A stretch of DNA of 64,000 nt from Chromatiales bacterium (GTDB lineage Bacteria > Pseudomonadota > Gammaproteobacteria > UBA6429): contig JALTJN010000177.1 of the NCBI GenBank assembly GCA_027076405.1, forward strand, positions 62,001-126,000. Reading direction: 5' to 3'. Below, one piece after another: positions 56,004 through 64,000 of the stretch. The translations under genes and the position numbers were made by a program. The notes below the pieces were generated by a model. That model had not been told where the DNA came from. It searched no databases and saw nothing but the letters and a program-made list of their open reading frames with translations. How positions within the stretch are numbered: position 1 is the first letter of the stretch; each line of letters begins with the position of its first letter.

Positions 56004-56351
56004 TTAACTCAACTTTTCTTTAATACGTGCAGCACGACCCTGCAGGTCACGTAAATAATAAAGTTTTGAACGACGTACATCACCACGACGTTTTACTTCA
56101 ATGCTATCAAGTGCAGGAGAGTAAGTTTGGAAAACACGTTCAACGCCTTCACCGTGAGAAATTTTACGTACTGTAAAAGCAGAATTAAGACCACGGTTTT
56201 TAATAGCAAGAACAACACCTTCAAAGGCTTGTAAACGCTCGCGAGTACCTTCTTTTACTTTTACCTGAACAACAACCGTATCACCTGGTGCAAAATCAGG
56301 TATGTCCTTGCTCATTTGTTCTTTTTCAAGTTGCTCGATGATATTGCTCAT
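56004..56351 (-). CDS. rplS: 50S ribosomal protein L19
   Basis: L19 lies at the subunit interface. The 115-residue sequence begins [13 protein letters not shown] and has [20 protein letters not shown] and [18 protein letters not shown]. The ATG at 56351 has GGAG 6 bases upstream; a TTG four codons earlier is less likely. It is the last gene of the conserved rpsP-rimM-trmD-rplS operon. Confidence 0.98.
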   Translation of the reverse strand: MSNIIEQLEKEQMSKDIPDFAPGDTVVVQVKVKEGTRERLQAFEGVVLAIKNRGLNSAFTVRKISHGEGVERVFQTYSPALDSIEVKRRGDVRRSKLYYLRDLQGRAARIKEKLS

Positions 56352-56380
56352 GCTTTTCTCCAAACTCTTTTCGAGTTTAT

Positions 56381-57127
56381 TTAAATGTTTTCTTCATGCT
56401 CGCGGATAAACTCCGCTAATAACTTTTCTTGTGCCTGAGTCAGTGTTAACTTTTCAAGCATATCCGGTCTGCGTAACCATGTACGGCCTAAAGCCTGTTT
56501 AAGTCGCCAGGCTTCTATGTTTTTGTGATGACCACTCAACAAAACATCAGGTACTGCTTGTCCGTCTAATACTTCCGGACGAGTATAGTGAGGTGTATCG
56601 AGCAGGCCATTTATAAATGAATCCTGTTCGGCTGACTCCTCATGCCCTAAAGCACCGGGAACCAGTCTGGTAACACCATCAATCAATACCATGGCTGCCA
56701 GTTCACCGCCGCTGATAACATAATCGCCAATCGACCATTCTTCATCAACTTCACTGGCTATGAGTCGTTCATCAATACCTTCATAACGACCACATAATAA
56801 AACAAGTTCTTCGTCTTCAACTAAATGCTGCAAAGCCGTCTGATCTAACTTGCGGCCCTGAGGTGACAAATAAATCACTTTAGCCTTACTACTTAATTCT
56901 TTTTTGGCTTCACGAATTGCTGCTCGCAATGGTGAAACCATCATAACCATACCGGGGCCGCCACCGTAAGGACGGTCATCGACAGTATTATGTCGATCAT
57001 CAGTAAAGTCACGGGGATTAACCATCCCCAGTTGAACCAGTCCTTTTTGGATGGCTCTGCCTGTCACACCATTGTCTGACACAGCGGAAAACATTTCCGG
57101 GAAAAGCGTCACCACTTTGATGTGCAT
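56381..57127 (-). CDS. trmD: tRNA (guanine-N1)-methyltransferase TrmD
   Basis: TrmD methylates G37 of tRNAs and protects the reading frame. The 248-residue protein opens [20 protein letters not shown] and has the trefoil-knot SAM site in [14 protein letters not shown] and [15 protein letters not shown]. It is 17 bases before the L19 ribosome site region, in the standard operon order. Confidence 0.97.
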   Translation of the reverse strand: MHIKVVTLFPEMFSAVSDNGVTGRAIQKGLVQLGMVNPRDFTDDRHNTVDDRPYGGGPGMVMMVSPLRAAIREAKKELSSKAKVIYLSPQGRKLDQTALQHLVEDEELVLLCGRYEGIDERLIASEVDEEWSIGDYVISGGELAAMVLIDGVTRLVPGALGHEESAEQDSFINGLLDTPHYTRPEVLDGQAVPDVLLSGHHKNIEAWRLKQALGRTWLRRPDMLEKLTLTQAQEKLLAEFIREHEENI

Positions 57128-57168
57128 GCTTAACTTCTCCCTACTATTAACTCAATGAAAACCTGAAG

Positions 57169-57717
57169 CTAAAAATCAGAATCCCAGTCAACAGTCATAA
57201 TACCTTCATCAAGATTAATATCTTGAATCACTTCTTCGAAAACAAAAGGAATTAAACGCTCGCGTTTCTTACCTTTACTGTTCTTTTCACCATTTTCACT
57301 CAGCGTTACGATGACATCATTCGCGCCGGTTTCCAGCATTGAAGTAATGATACCCAACTCAATGCCTTCTAAATTTTTTACTGACAAACCAATTAAATCA
57401 TTCCAGTAATATTCACCGGAGGCCGGTTTAGCCAGTTGCTTACGTTTAATTGCGATTTCAGAACCAATTAACTCGGCTGCGATATCGCGATCAGTGCATC
57501 CCTCTAAATGAGCAATAACACCTTTACCGTGAGATTTACCCGAAAGAAGCTTAAATTCTTGCCACTGCCCGTTACGTTTTAAATACCAGGGAGAATAAGT
57601 CAGAATATTTTCTTTCGGTTGAGTGTTAGAAAAGACTTTCACCCATCCTTTAACACCAAATAAACCGTTAAGTTTACCGACAGAAACCCACTGTTGTGTC
57701 CGGTCATCGGTAGTCAT
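57169..57717 (-). CDS. rimM: Ribosome maturation factor RimM
   Basis: RimM assists 30S head assembly and binds S19. The 182-residue protein has the RimM N-domain (VSVGKLNGLFGVKGWVKVFS) and a PRC-barrel C-domain with YYWNDLIGLSVKN and DVIVTL. The ATG at 57717 is preferred to a TTG two codons upstream; neither has a strong ribosome site. It lies between rpsP and trmD. Confidence 0.96.
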   Translation of the reverse strand: MTTDDRTQQWVSVGKLNGLFGVKGWVKVFSNTQPKENILTYSPWYLKRNGQWQEFKLLSGKSHGKGVIAHLEGCTDRDIAAELIGSEIAIKRKQLAKPASGEYYWNDLIGLSVKNLEGIELGIITSMLETGANDVIVTLSENGEKNSKGKKRERLIPFVFEEVIQDINLDEGIMTVDWDSDF

Positions 57718-57764
57718 AAGCAATCACAAAACAAGCGAGTTACCCCGTCTGTTCAAAAAAGCAA

Positions 57765-58013
57765 TTAAGCTGCTTTTTTCTCTTCTTTCAATAGCTTAGC
57801 AACACGTTCTGAAGGTTGTGCACCTTCACCCAGCCAATGAGCGATACGATCACTTTCCAGGTTTAAACGAACTTCCTGGCCTTTAGCCGATGGATTAAAA
57901 TAACCCAGGCGTTCGATATAACTACTGTCACGACGAGCACGACTGTCAGTGACTACAATATGATAAAAGGGACGCTTCTTTGCGCCGCCACGAGCTAAAC
58001 GAATGGTTACCAT
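57765..58013 (-). CDS. rpsP: 30S ribosomal protein S16
   Basis: The 82-residue protein begins [20 protein letters not shown], the S16 signature, and has IERLGYFNP. It heads the rpsP-rimM-trmD-rplS operon. Confidence 0.98.
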   Translation of the reverse strand: MVTIRLARGGAKKRPFYHIVVTDSRARRDSSYIERLGYFNPSAKGQEVRLNLESDRIAHWLGEGAQPSERVAKLLKEEKKAA

Positions 58014-58227
58014 TGCGCTAAATTTCCTCGAAAAAACTAAAAATTAGAGGGCTTTTCTGTTCAAAAAACAACCCACTCACGTAAGAGCGCGCATTTTACT
58101 AGAAACTACAGAAAAGTGAAGGGCTTAGAGCACTTTTAAGTAAAAAAAGGTGATTTAAACGGGTTTAAATCCAAATATGCGAGAAATGCGGTATTCGATA
58201 ATAAAATTTCTATTTTTAGCACCGCGT

Positions 58228-58243
58228 TGGCCTAAAGGCCAAC
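58228..58243. repeat. Short perfect palindrome of dispersed type
   Basis: TTGGCCTAAAGGCCAA within GTTGGCCTAAAGGCCAACCT is an interrupted palindrome. It resembles the GTAGGTTGGCC-type intergenic repeats of many bacteria. Confidence 0.6.
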
Positions 58244-58301
58244 CTACAAAACCAACAAAAATAGGTCATTCTTTAGACTGACGATACGTCCCATCATACT
58301 T

Positions 58302-58425
58302 CTGAGAGTGAAGTACAAGTTAAAGTACAAGGCGGGAGCTAACGAAAAAGCGGAGTGTACGATCAGTACATGAGCATTTTGAGGCAGTTTCCAACGCCGT
58401 AATTTAGCTTGTACTTCGCTCTCAG
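58302..58425. mobile_element. MITE-like element abutting the ffh stop codon
   Basis: CTGAGAGTGAAGTACAAGTT at the left and its near complement AGCTTGTACTTCGCTCTCAG at the right (two or three mismatches in 20) bound 124 bases. There is no coding capacity. The right end lies 1 base from the ffh stop codon, so it may have brought or replaced the ffh terminator. Confidence 0.6.
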
Positions 58426-58426
58426 A

Positions 58427-59782
58427 TTACATCATACCGGGAGGGAGTTGCCCTTTCATACTGCGCATCATCTTTGCCATCCCACCGCCTTTCATTTTCT
58501 TCATCATCTTCTGCATTTGGGTAAATTGCTTCAACAGGCGATTCACATCCTGAACTTGTAAACCACAACCAGCGGCAATGCGTTTTTTACGTGAGCCTTT
58601 AATAACATCCGGGAAACGACGCTCTTTTGGTGTCATTGAGCTGATAATTGCTTCTAAATGCAGCATTTTCTTATCATCAACCTGATCCATTGCTCCTTTA
58701 GGAATGTTTGGCATACCGGGTAATTTACCCATTAAGCTGGCTATCCCTCCCATATTTTTCATTTGCTTTAGTTGATCGCTAAAATCTTCTAAATCAAAAC
58801 CTTTGCCTTTTTTTATTTTATTCGCCAGCTTGGCTGCTTTCGCCTGATCGACACTGTTTTGAACATCTTCTACCAGACTAACTACATCCCCCATCCCCAA
58901 TATTCGTGAGGCAATACGTTCTGGATGGAAGGGCTCTAGAGCAGACATTTTTTCGCCGACACCAATAAACTTAATCGGCTTACCGGTAATAAAACGCGTT
59001 GATAATGCTGCACCACCACGCGCATCACCATCTGTTTTCGTTAAAATCACACCGGTTAACGGTAAGGCATCATTGAATGCCTTTGATGTATTAGCCGCAT
59101 CCTGTCCTGTCATACTATCGACGACAAACAAGGTCTCGGCGGGGTTGACTGCGGCATGTAATTGCTTAATCTCGCCCATCATTTCATCATCAATATGCAG
59201 ACGACCGGCGGTATCGATAATTAAAACGTCATTATTTTGAATTTTTGCTTCTTTGATTGCAGCATTGGCAATATCAACCGGATTCTGATCGGTACTCGAC
59301 GGGAAAAAGCTCGCTCCGACTTCAGCTGCAACGGTTTCCAACTGTTTAATAGCGGCAGGACGATAAACATCCGCACTGACCAACATAACAGATTTTTTCT
59401 GTTTTTCTTTTAAATAACGCGCTAATTTAGCTGCCGTTGTGGTTTTACCTGCACCTTGCAAGCCTGCCATTAAAATAACAGCAGGTGGTGTGACATTTAA
59501 ATTAAGGCTTTCATTGGCTTCGCCCATAATGAGCGCCAGCTCATCATTCACTACTTTAATCAACGCCTGACCGGGCGTTAAACTTTTTAAAACATTATCC
59601 CCCAGCGCTTTTTCTTTTACATGATTAGTAAATTCACGTACTACGGGTAACGCTACGTCAGCTTCAAGTAAAGCCATTCGTACTTCACGCATGGTGTCTT
59701 TAATATTGTCTTCTGTTAAGCGACCTACGCCACGTAAATTACGGACTGTCTGGCCAAGGCGTTCTGATAAGCCGTCAAACAT
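58427..59782 (-). CDS. ffh: Signal recognition particle protein Ffh
   Basis: Ffh binds 4.5S RNA and signal sequences for co-translational targeting. The 451-residue protein has the N-domain, the GTPase domain with LMAGLQGAGKTTTAAKLAR and DTAGRLHIDDEMMGE, and the methionine-rich M-domain (QMQKMMKKMKGGGMAKMMRS). It is divergent from the CcsA-like gene, the order seen around E. coli ffh. Confidence 0.98.
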   Translation of the reverse strand: MFDGLSERLGQTVRNLRGVGRLTEDNIKDTMREVRMALLEADVALPVVREFTNHVKEKALGDNVLKSLTPGQALIKVVNDELALIMGEANESLNLNVTPPAVILMAGLQGAGKTTTAAKLARYLKEKQKKSVMLVSADVYRPAAIKQLETVAAEVGASFFPSSTDQNPVDIANAAIKEAKIQNNDVLIIDTAGRLHIDDEMMGEIKQLHAAVNPAETLFVVDSMTGQDAANTSKAFNDALPLTGVILTKTDGDARGGAALSTRFITGKPIKFIGVGEKMSALEPFHPERIASRILGMGDVVSLVEDVQNSVDQAKAAKLANKIKKGKGFDLEDFSDQLKQMKNMGGIASLMGKLPGMPNIPKGAMDQVDDKKMLHLEAIISSMTPKERRFPDVIKGSRKKRIAAGCGLQVQDVNRLLKQFTQMQKMMKKMKGGGMAKMMRSMKGQLPPGMM

Positions 59783-59871
59783 AATGCTGGATTCCTAAAA
59801 AATTGCTTTGAATTGGAAATTATAAACTGAAATACGACTTGAAATATATGAAGAGAACAAAAAGGAGGAAA

Positions 59872-60636
59872 TTAAACTGTAAAACTATGCCCACCCGACA
59901 TCGGATGAATAGAATGTGTCGTAATGGCTTTTTGGCACTCGCCAAATATCTGCCCTTCTGCACCCGGCTTATTATGGCTAATATACACCTCTGGTTGATG
60001 ATTAAGTTTAGCTAAATCAGGGCCGAGTAATTCAGCACAATAATGACCCGACAAATGACATAAAGTCACATCTTTATTGGTAAAGGCTGATTCAACAATC
60101 AGTAAATCCAGACTTCGATGCTTGTTCAGGGCAAACCAAAAAGTATCATTGGTTGTTGTATCACCGCTAAAGGCAAACGAGCCCGTTGTTGATTCAACCC
60201 GATAACCGACCCCCGGAACAATATGATTCACCTCAATCATTTCAAATTTGCGGTTATCAATTTCAACAATATCACCCGGTATCATGACCTGATACTGCAT
60301 AACGGGATTATCCGAACTGGGTAAATGAGAAAAATCAGGCCAGATAATGTTATTAAAAATATGCGATTTTAATGCATCAATGGTTTCTGCAAGTCCATGA
60401 ATAATAATAGGTTCTTTAATGGCATCAAATAGCGTATCGACCAGAAAAGGAATGCTCGTAATATGATCAAGGTGCGAATGTGTTAAAAATATATGACGAA
60501 TAGATGCCATTGCCTGCAAGTTCAAATCACCAAGACCGGTGCCTGCATCAATTAAAACATCATCATCTATGAGCAATGTTGTTGTTCTAAGCTGACCACC
60601 AACTCCGCCACTACACCCCAAAACTTTCAATTCCAT
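59872..60636 (-). CDS. MBL-fold hydrolase, cyclic-nucleotide phosphodiesterase-like
   Basis: A 254-residue metallo-beta-lactamase-fold protein. Metal-binding motifs are FLTHSHLDHITS, the His in VNHIVPGVGYR, GDTT (FAFSGDTTTND) and the His in YISHNKPG. It resembles class II 3',5'-cyclic-nucleotide phosphodiesterases and RNase Z-like hydrolases; the substrate is not certain. I chose ATG 60636, where the family core MELKVLGCSGG begins; a GTG at 60714 gives a longer N-terminus without support. Confidence 0.85.
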   Translation of the reverse strand: MELKVLGCSGGVGGQLRTTTLLIDDDVLIDAGTGLGDLNLQAMASIRHIFLTHSHLDHITSIPFLVDTLFDAIKEPIIIHGLAETIDALKSHIFNNIIWPDFSHLPSSDNPVMQYQVMIPGDIVEIDNRKFEMIEVNHIVPGVGYRVESTTGSFAFSGDTTTNDTFWFALNKHRSLDLLIVESAFTNKDVTLCHLSGHYCAELLGPDLAKLNHQPEVYISHNKPGAEGQIFGECQKAITTHSIHPMSGGHSFTV

Positions 60637-60931
60637 TAAACCGCGACCACCCCTGATTGCCACAATATTTTTATAAAACAGGTCAAATGTCTTTATGACT
60701 ATTTTTCTGGCCACGATACTGACATATTTAACTAAAACAAAATGCTACGCGGGTCACAAGTCATTTACCTGCACTTAGGCAATGATACCATCCAATTTAC
60801 GATCATACAGAGAAATTACACAGATGTTCTGTATGTAAATAATCTCCGTTATACTCTAAATATATTAATACTAACTTCTTTTCAGTTAGAGCACCTTGTG
60901 CGATCATAGTCGAAAGAGAATAAGAAATAAT

Positions 60932-61729
60932 ATGATGACAATTATCTTCACTATATCAATTTTACTGTATGCCATAGCAACCGGTTTACTACTCAAACTA
61001 TGGCTATCGGCTAAAAAAGAAAGCAATCAAACACCCTCGTATGTTGCGCTAGCGGCTGCCTTTTTTCACGCCTTCGCTTTATACAACGTTATTTTTACTC
61101 CTCTCGGGATTGATATCAGCTTTTTTAGTGCGCTTACATTTACCGCCTGGCTAATGGCGACACTTCTGGTTGCATCCAGCTTTTCTTGGCCGGTTGGTTG
61201 TTTGGGTTTACTGGTCTATCCTTTTGCCCTTGTTACTCTGATTCTTCGTCTGGGCAGTGATCAACAATACATTTTGACCGACATACTGACAGCCGGTTTA
61301 CAAACCCATATTTTATCGTCTCTCATTGCCTACAGCCTGCTAAGTATTGCTGTTGCTCAAGCCATTCTGCTTGCAATACAAGACAAATATTTACACAACA
61401 AACATCCTTCCGGCTTTTTACACAGTTTGCCTTCTCTCGAAACAATGGAAAAACTGTTGTTTAGAATAATCGGCTTAGGCGTGATCGCTCTGACCTTTTC
61501 ACTGCTCACTGGCTTTATCTATCTCGATGATATGTTTGCCCAACATCTGGTACATAAAACCATATTATCAATTATTGCATGGGCTGTTTTTGTTGCTTTA
61601 TTATGGGGACATTATAAATTTGGCTGGCGAGGTAAAATAGCCATTAAATGGAGTATAAGTGGTTTCACACTCCTGATGCTGGCCTACTTTGGCAGTAAAT
61701 TTGTTGTTGAGTTTATATTACAAAAGTAA
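60932..61729 (+). CDS. CcsA/YpjD-like inner membrane protein
   Basis: A 265-residue protein with about eight membrane helices, starting MMTIIFTISILLYAIATGLL. The cytochrome c assembly (CcsA-like) pattern, with FHAFALYNVIF, LQTHILSSLIAYSLLSI and HKTILSIIAWAVFVALLWGH, matches YpjD in the ffh-ypjD-corB neighbourhood. The role of YpjD-type proteins is not established. The frame extends back to a TTG at 60896, but the ATG at 60932 starts the first helix. Confidence 0.85.
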   Translation: MMTIIFTISILLYAIATGLLLKLWLSAKKESNQTPSYVALAAAFFHAFALYNVIFTPLGIDISFFSALTFTAWLMATLLVASSFSWPVGCLGLLVYPFALVTLILRLGSDQQYILTDILTAGLQTHILSSLIAYSLLSIAVAQAILLAIQDKYLHNKHPSGFLHSLPSLETMEKLLFRIIGLGVIALTFSLLTGFIYLDDMFAQHLVHKTILSIIAWAVFVALLWGHYKFGWRGKIAIKWSISGFTLLMLAYFGSKFVVEFILQK

Positions 61730-61830
61730 CTTAGCAGACTCCATGCCAGTTATTATCAATGAATAGCTTGACAGCTCAGTCCGAACTCCATTTAATTAGA
61801 CTATTGTAATTACAAAAGGTTATTCCCTCT

Positions 61831-63111
61831 TTGGACGACATCTCCATTAGTATGCTTTTTAGCATACTCATCTTCCTGATACTTGTTTCTGGTTTTTTCT
61901 CGGGTTCTGAAACAGGCTTAATGAGCCTGAATCGTTATCGGTTACGACACCTTGCGGATAAAAAAAATAAGGGAGCCATTCGTGCTTTTCGTTTATTAAA
62001 AAATCCGGACAAGTTAATCGGCTTGATTTTACTCGGAAATAATTTTGTTAATATTCTTGCCTCTGCAATTGCCACAATTATCGGTATCCGTTTATTTGGT
62101 GAAACCGGCATCCTGATAGCAACCATTATTTTAACAATTGTTGTGCTTGTTTTTGCTGAAGTCACGCCAAAAACACTGGCAGCCATGCACCCGGAAAAAT
62201 TTGCCTTACCGGCCACACTTATTCTCGAGCCACTTTTAAGATTGCTTTATCCGTTTGTCTGGTTTATTAATCTTTCATCTAAAATTATTTTTAAAATTTT
62301 TGGAATTCAACAAGGCGCGAATAGCGACAAATTAAGCAGTGAAGAGCTGCGTATTGTTGTCAATGAAGCCGCCACCATGATCCCGAAAGGTCACCAGAAA
62401 ATGCTCTTGAGTATTTTAGATCTGGAGAAAGTCACCGTTGATGACATTATGGTTCCTCGAAATGAAATCATCGGCATCGATCTTGAAGATGAATGGTCGG
62501 ACATCATTAAACAACTTGCCGAAACACAACACACCCGGTTGCCGGTTTTTGAAGGTGATATTGATCATATGATTGGTATTATTCATATACGACGTGCCTT
62601 ACGTTTTTTCCATATGGATGACGCTACAAAAGATGACTTTCGTAAAATTATTAAAGAAGCATATTACGTTCCAACCGGCACCCCGTTAAATACCCAGTTG
62701 CTGAATTTTCAGCACGAGCGCCGTCGTAATGCCATGGTGGTTAATGAATATGGTGATATTTTTGGTCTGGTGACACTCGAAGATATTTTGGAAGAAATTG
62801 TTGGCGAGTTTACCACCGACCCTTCTGCCAGTAGAAAAGATGTTCAAACCAAAGAAGATGGCACCTATTTAATCGATGCCAGTATTACGGTACGTGAATT
62901 AAACAAGATATTAAGCTGGAAACTCCCTATTGAAGGCCCGAAAACGCTAAATGGACTTATTATTGAGTATCTGGAGCATATTCCTGATCCGGGGACAAGT
63001 ATGCTGCTGGAAAATTACCCCATTGAAATCATCCAAACGACTAAAAATGCGGTTAAAACCGTTTTAATTGATCCTAACTGGAATAATTCACAACCTCCCG
63101 AATCAAGCTAG
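61831..63111 (+). CDS. CorB/HlyC-CorC-type membrane protein with CBS domains
   Basis: The 426-residue protein has an N-terminal CNNM/DUF21 membrane domain (four helices within 1-145, including GFFSGSETGLMSLNRYRLRH), two CBS domains (about 200-320, IMVPRNEIIGID and ITLEDI-like NEYGDIFGLVTLEDI) and a C-terminal transporter-associated domain. CorB-type proteins are linked to magnesium and cobalt efflux. The start appears to be TTG at 61831. It follows the YpjD-like gene as in E. coli. Confidence 0.9.
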   Translation: MDDISISMLFSILIFLILVSGFFSGSETGLMSLNRYRLRHLADKKNKGAIRAFRLLKNPDKLIGLILLGNNFVNILASAIATIIGIRLFGETGILIATIILTIVVLVFAEVTPKTLAAMHPEKFALPATLILEPLLRLLYPFVWFINLSSKIIFKIFGIQQGANSDKLSSEELRIVVNEAATMIPKGHQKMLLSILDLEKVTVDDIMVPRNEIIGIDLEDEWSDIIKQLAETQHTRLPVFEGDIDHMIGIIHIRRALRFFHMDDATKDDFRKIIKEAYYVPTGTPLNTQLLNFQHERRRNAMVVNEYGDIFGLVTLEDILEEIVGEFTTDPSASRKDVQTKEDGTYLIDASITVRELNKILSWKLPIEGPKTLNGLIIEYLEHIPDPGTSMLLENYPIEIIQTTKNAVKTVLIDPNWNNSQPPESS

Positions 63112-63229
63112 GCAAAATTGATATTTGCAGCAAAGTTGTAGAAATTACCGGACAGACTTCGCCTATTGTACAATTAGATTAAAAACAGACTATAATCCCT
63201 AGAAATCATTACAATTTTTGGAGTTTTAT

Positions 63230-63871
63230 GTGTCGAAATTGACACTTTCTTTTAAAGGCAAAGTGCTGAAAGTTTTTCCCGTTTTGAAAGGGAGTATGAT
63301 CATTGGCAGTGACCCGTCCTGCACGATTTTTATTGATAGCTTAGCGTTACAACCTCAGCACGCACAAATTGATACAGTCAATAATGAGTCTGTATTGCGT
63401 GATCTTGCCACCGAAGAAGGCACCTTTGTTGGTACCTCAAAACTCGAAGCGCTGCACCCGTTAAAAGATGGTGATGTTATTCGTGTTGGAAAACACACTC
63501 TGGCCTATTCATACTCCGAAGACATTAATAACACAAGTGAAGAAAGTGTGGTTGACGAAAGTGTAGCCGAAGAAACTCCTCCTCCCATTAAAATGGAAGC
63601 GCAGGAAAAAACTCAGGGCTGGCTACAAATAATGAATGGCGCTAATCTGGGTAAAACCATGAGTTTAAATAAAGCCATGACAAACCTGGGTAAACCCGGA
63701 ATCTCAACCGCTGTCATAACCAAACGTCATGATGGCTATTTTATTTCACAACTCGAAGGTAATCATCCACTTCTCATTAAAGATAAAGAGTTGGGAGATA
63801 AAAGTGTTCAATTGGCCGATGGTGATACCATACAGATTGGAAATATCAAAATGCAGTTCTACCTTGAATAA
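63230..63871 (+). CDS. FHA-domain protein
   Basis: A 213-residue protein with an N-terminal FHA domain (GSMIIGSDPSCTIFIDSLAL, then QPQHAQI, DLATEEGTFVG, LKDGDVIRVGKHTLAY), an acidic linker near 105-130 and a second, more divergent FHA-like half (NGANLGKTMSL to LADGDTIQIGNIKMQF). FHA domains bind phosphothreonine. I chose GTG at 63230 with GGAG 6 bases upstream. It is followed by a PilZ gene after 25 bases, suggesting a joint role in c-di-GMP-linked signalling. Confidence 0.85.
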   Translation: MSKLTLSFKGKVLKVFPVLKGSMIIGSDPSCTIFIDSLALQPQHAQIDTVNNESVLRDLATEEGTFVGTSKLEALHPLKDGDVIRVGKHTLAYSYSEDINNTSEESVVDESVAEETPPPIKMEAQEKTQGWLQIMNGANLGKTMSLNKAMTNLGKPGISTAVITKRHDGYFISQLEGNHPLLIKDKELGDKSVQLADGDTIQIGNIKMQFYLE

Positions 63872-63896
63872 GTATTAATTTTCAGGAGTCTTTGCT

Positions 63897-64000
63897 ATGA
63901 CAAAAGAACAACGCCACTTCACTCGCATTCCTTTTAATGCTACTGCGACAATTATCAATTCGCGCACAGCAAAAAAATTTACTGCTGAACTTATTGATAT
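63897..64000 (+). CDS. PilZ-domain protein, N-terminal part (cut by window edge)
   Basis: The frame runs off the right edge after 34 codons. It starts MTKEQRHFTRIPFNA, with the RxxxR c-di-GMP motif (RHFTR). AGGAG precedes the ATG at a good distance. It is downstream of the FHA gene and likely co-transcribed. Confidence 0.85.
   Translation, partial: MTKEQRHFTRIPFNATATIINSRTAKKFTAELID

Larger units (their letters stand above)
58014..58426. other. Repeat-rich spacer between ffh and rpsP
   Basis: About 413 bases without a gene. It contains a small palindrome (TTGGCCTAAAGGCCAA at about 58228-58243) and a MITE-like element at 58302-58425. The rpsP promoter must also lie here. Confidence 0.6.

Noticed and set aside
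1..64000. CRISPR array, prophage or complete insertion sequence
   Set aside because: No regularly spaced repeats, no cas genes, no phage structural genes and no transposase were found.

Overview
The window is a continuous stretch of an AT-rich gammaproteobacterial chromosome. The evidence is gene order: flgBCDEFGHIJ next to cheR, cheV and flgAMN; recA-recX-alaS-lysC-csrA-tRNA(Ser)-tRNA(Arg); rpsP-rimM-trmD-rplS beside ffh, ypjD-like and corB-like genes; and OxyR divergent from a peroxiredoxin-glutaredoxin fusion. The genus cannot be fixed from the sequence alone. The organism is flagellated and chemotactic, uses c-di-GMP effectors (three PilZ genes) and the Csr post-transcriptional system, and repairs breaks with an AddAB-type helicase-nuclease.

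Layout. 1-11.6 kb: flagellar rod, hook and ring operon on the minus strand (flgB to flgJ, flgJ cut by the window edge), then cheR and cheV; divergently flgA, flgM, flgN and a YcgR-like PilZ protein. Sigma-54 sites precede flgB and flgA, and a weaker one precedes flgG. Sigma-28 sites precede cheV and flgM. 11.7-23.4 kb: tRNA-Arg(CCT), a receiver-only regulator, an exonuclease, a glycosyltransferase, membrane proteins, a pseudouridine synthase, MAPEG, OxyR with peroxiredoxin, a DyP peroxidase and three small proteins of little-known function. 23.4-43.9 kb: the tRNA-csrA-lysC-alaS-recX-recA-pncC-mutS neighbourhood, expanded by a secreted protein plus fatty-acid cis/trans isomerase, an orphan CapW/BrxR-like WYL regulator, and a sensor module (periplasmic binding protein plus hybrid histidine kinase). 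43.9-51.2 kb: addB-like gene, a CsrB/RsmY-like small RNA on the opposite strand, addA-like gene and a TPR-only relative of the CnoX C-terminus. 51.2-56 kb: dsbC, xerD, ogt, a FliL-like secreted protein and a large TPR protein. 56-64 kb: rplS-trmD-rimM-rpsP, ffh, an MBL-fold hydrolase, a CcsA-like protein, a CorB-like protein, an FHA protein and the start of a PilZ gene.

Connections. The flagellar promoters form a readable cascade: sigma-54 for basal body and flgA, sigma-28 for cheV and flgM. CsrA and a matching sponge RNA are both in the window. An OxyR box lies between oxyR and its peroxiredoxin target. Several intergenic regions carry miniature inverted-repeat elements, two of them abutting stop codons. 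The most valuable unannotated item is the CsrB-like RNA at about 46822-47000. No CRISPR array, prophage, complete insertion sequence or recognised defence operon was seen.
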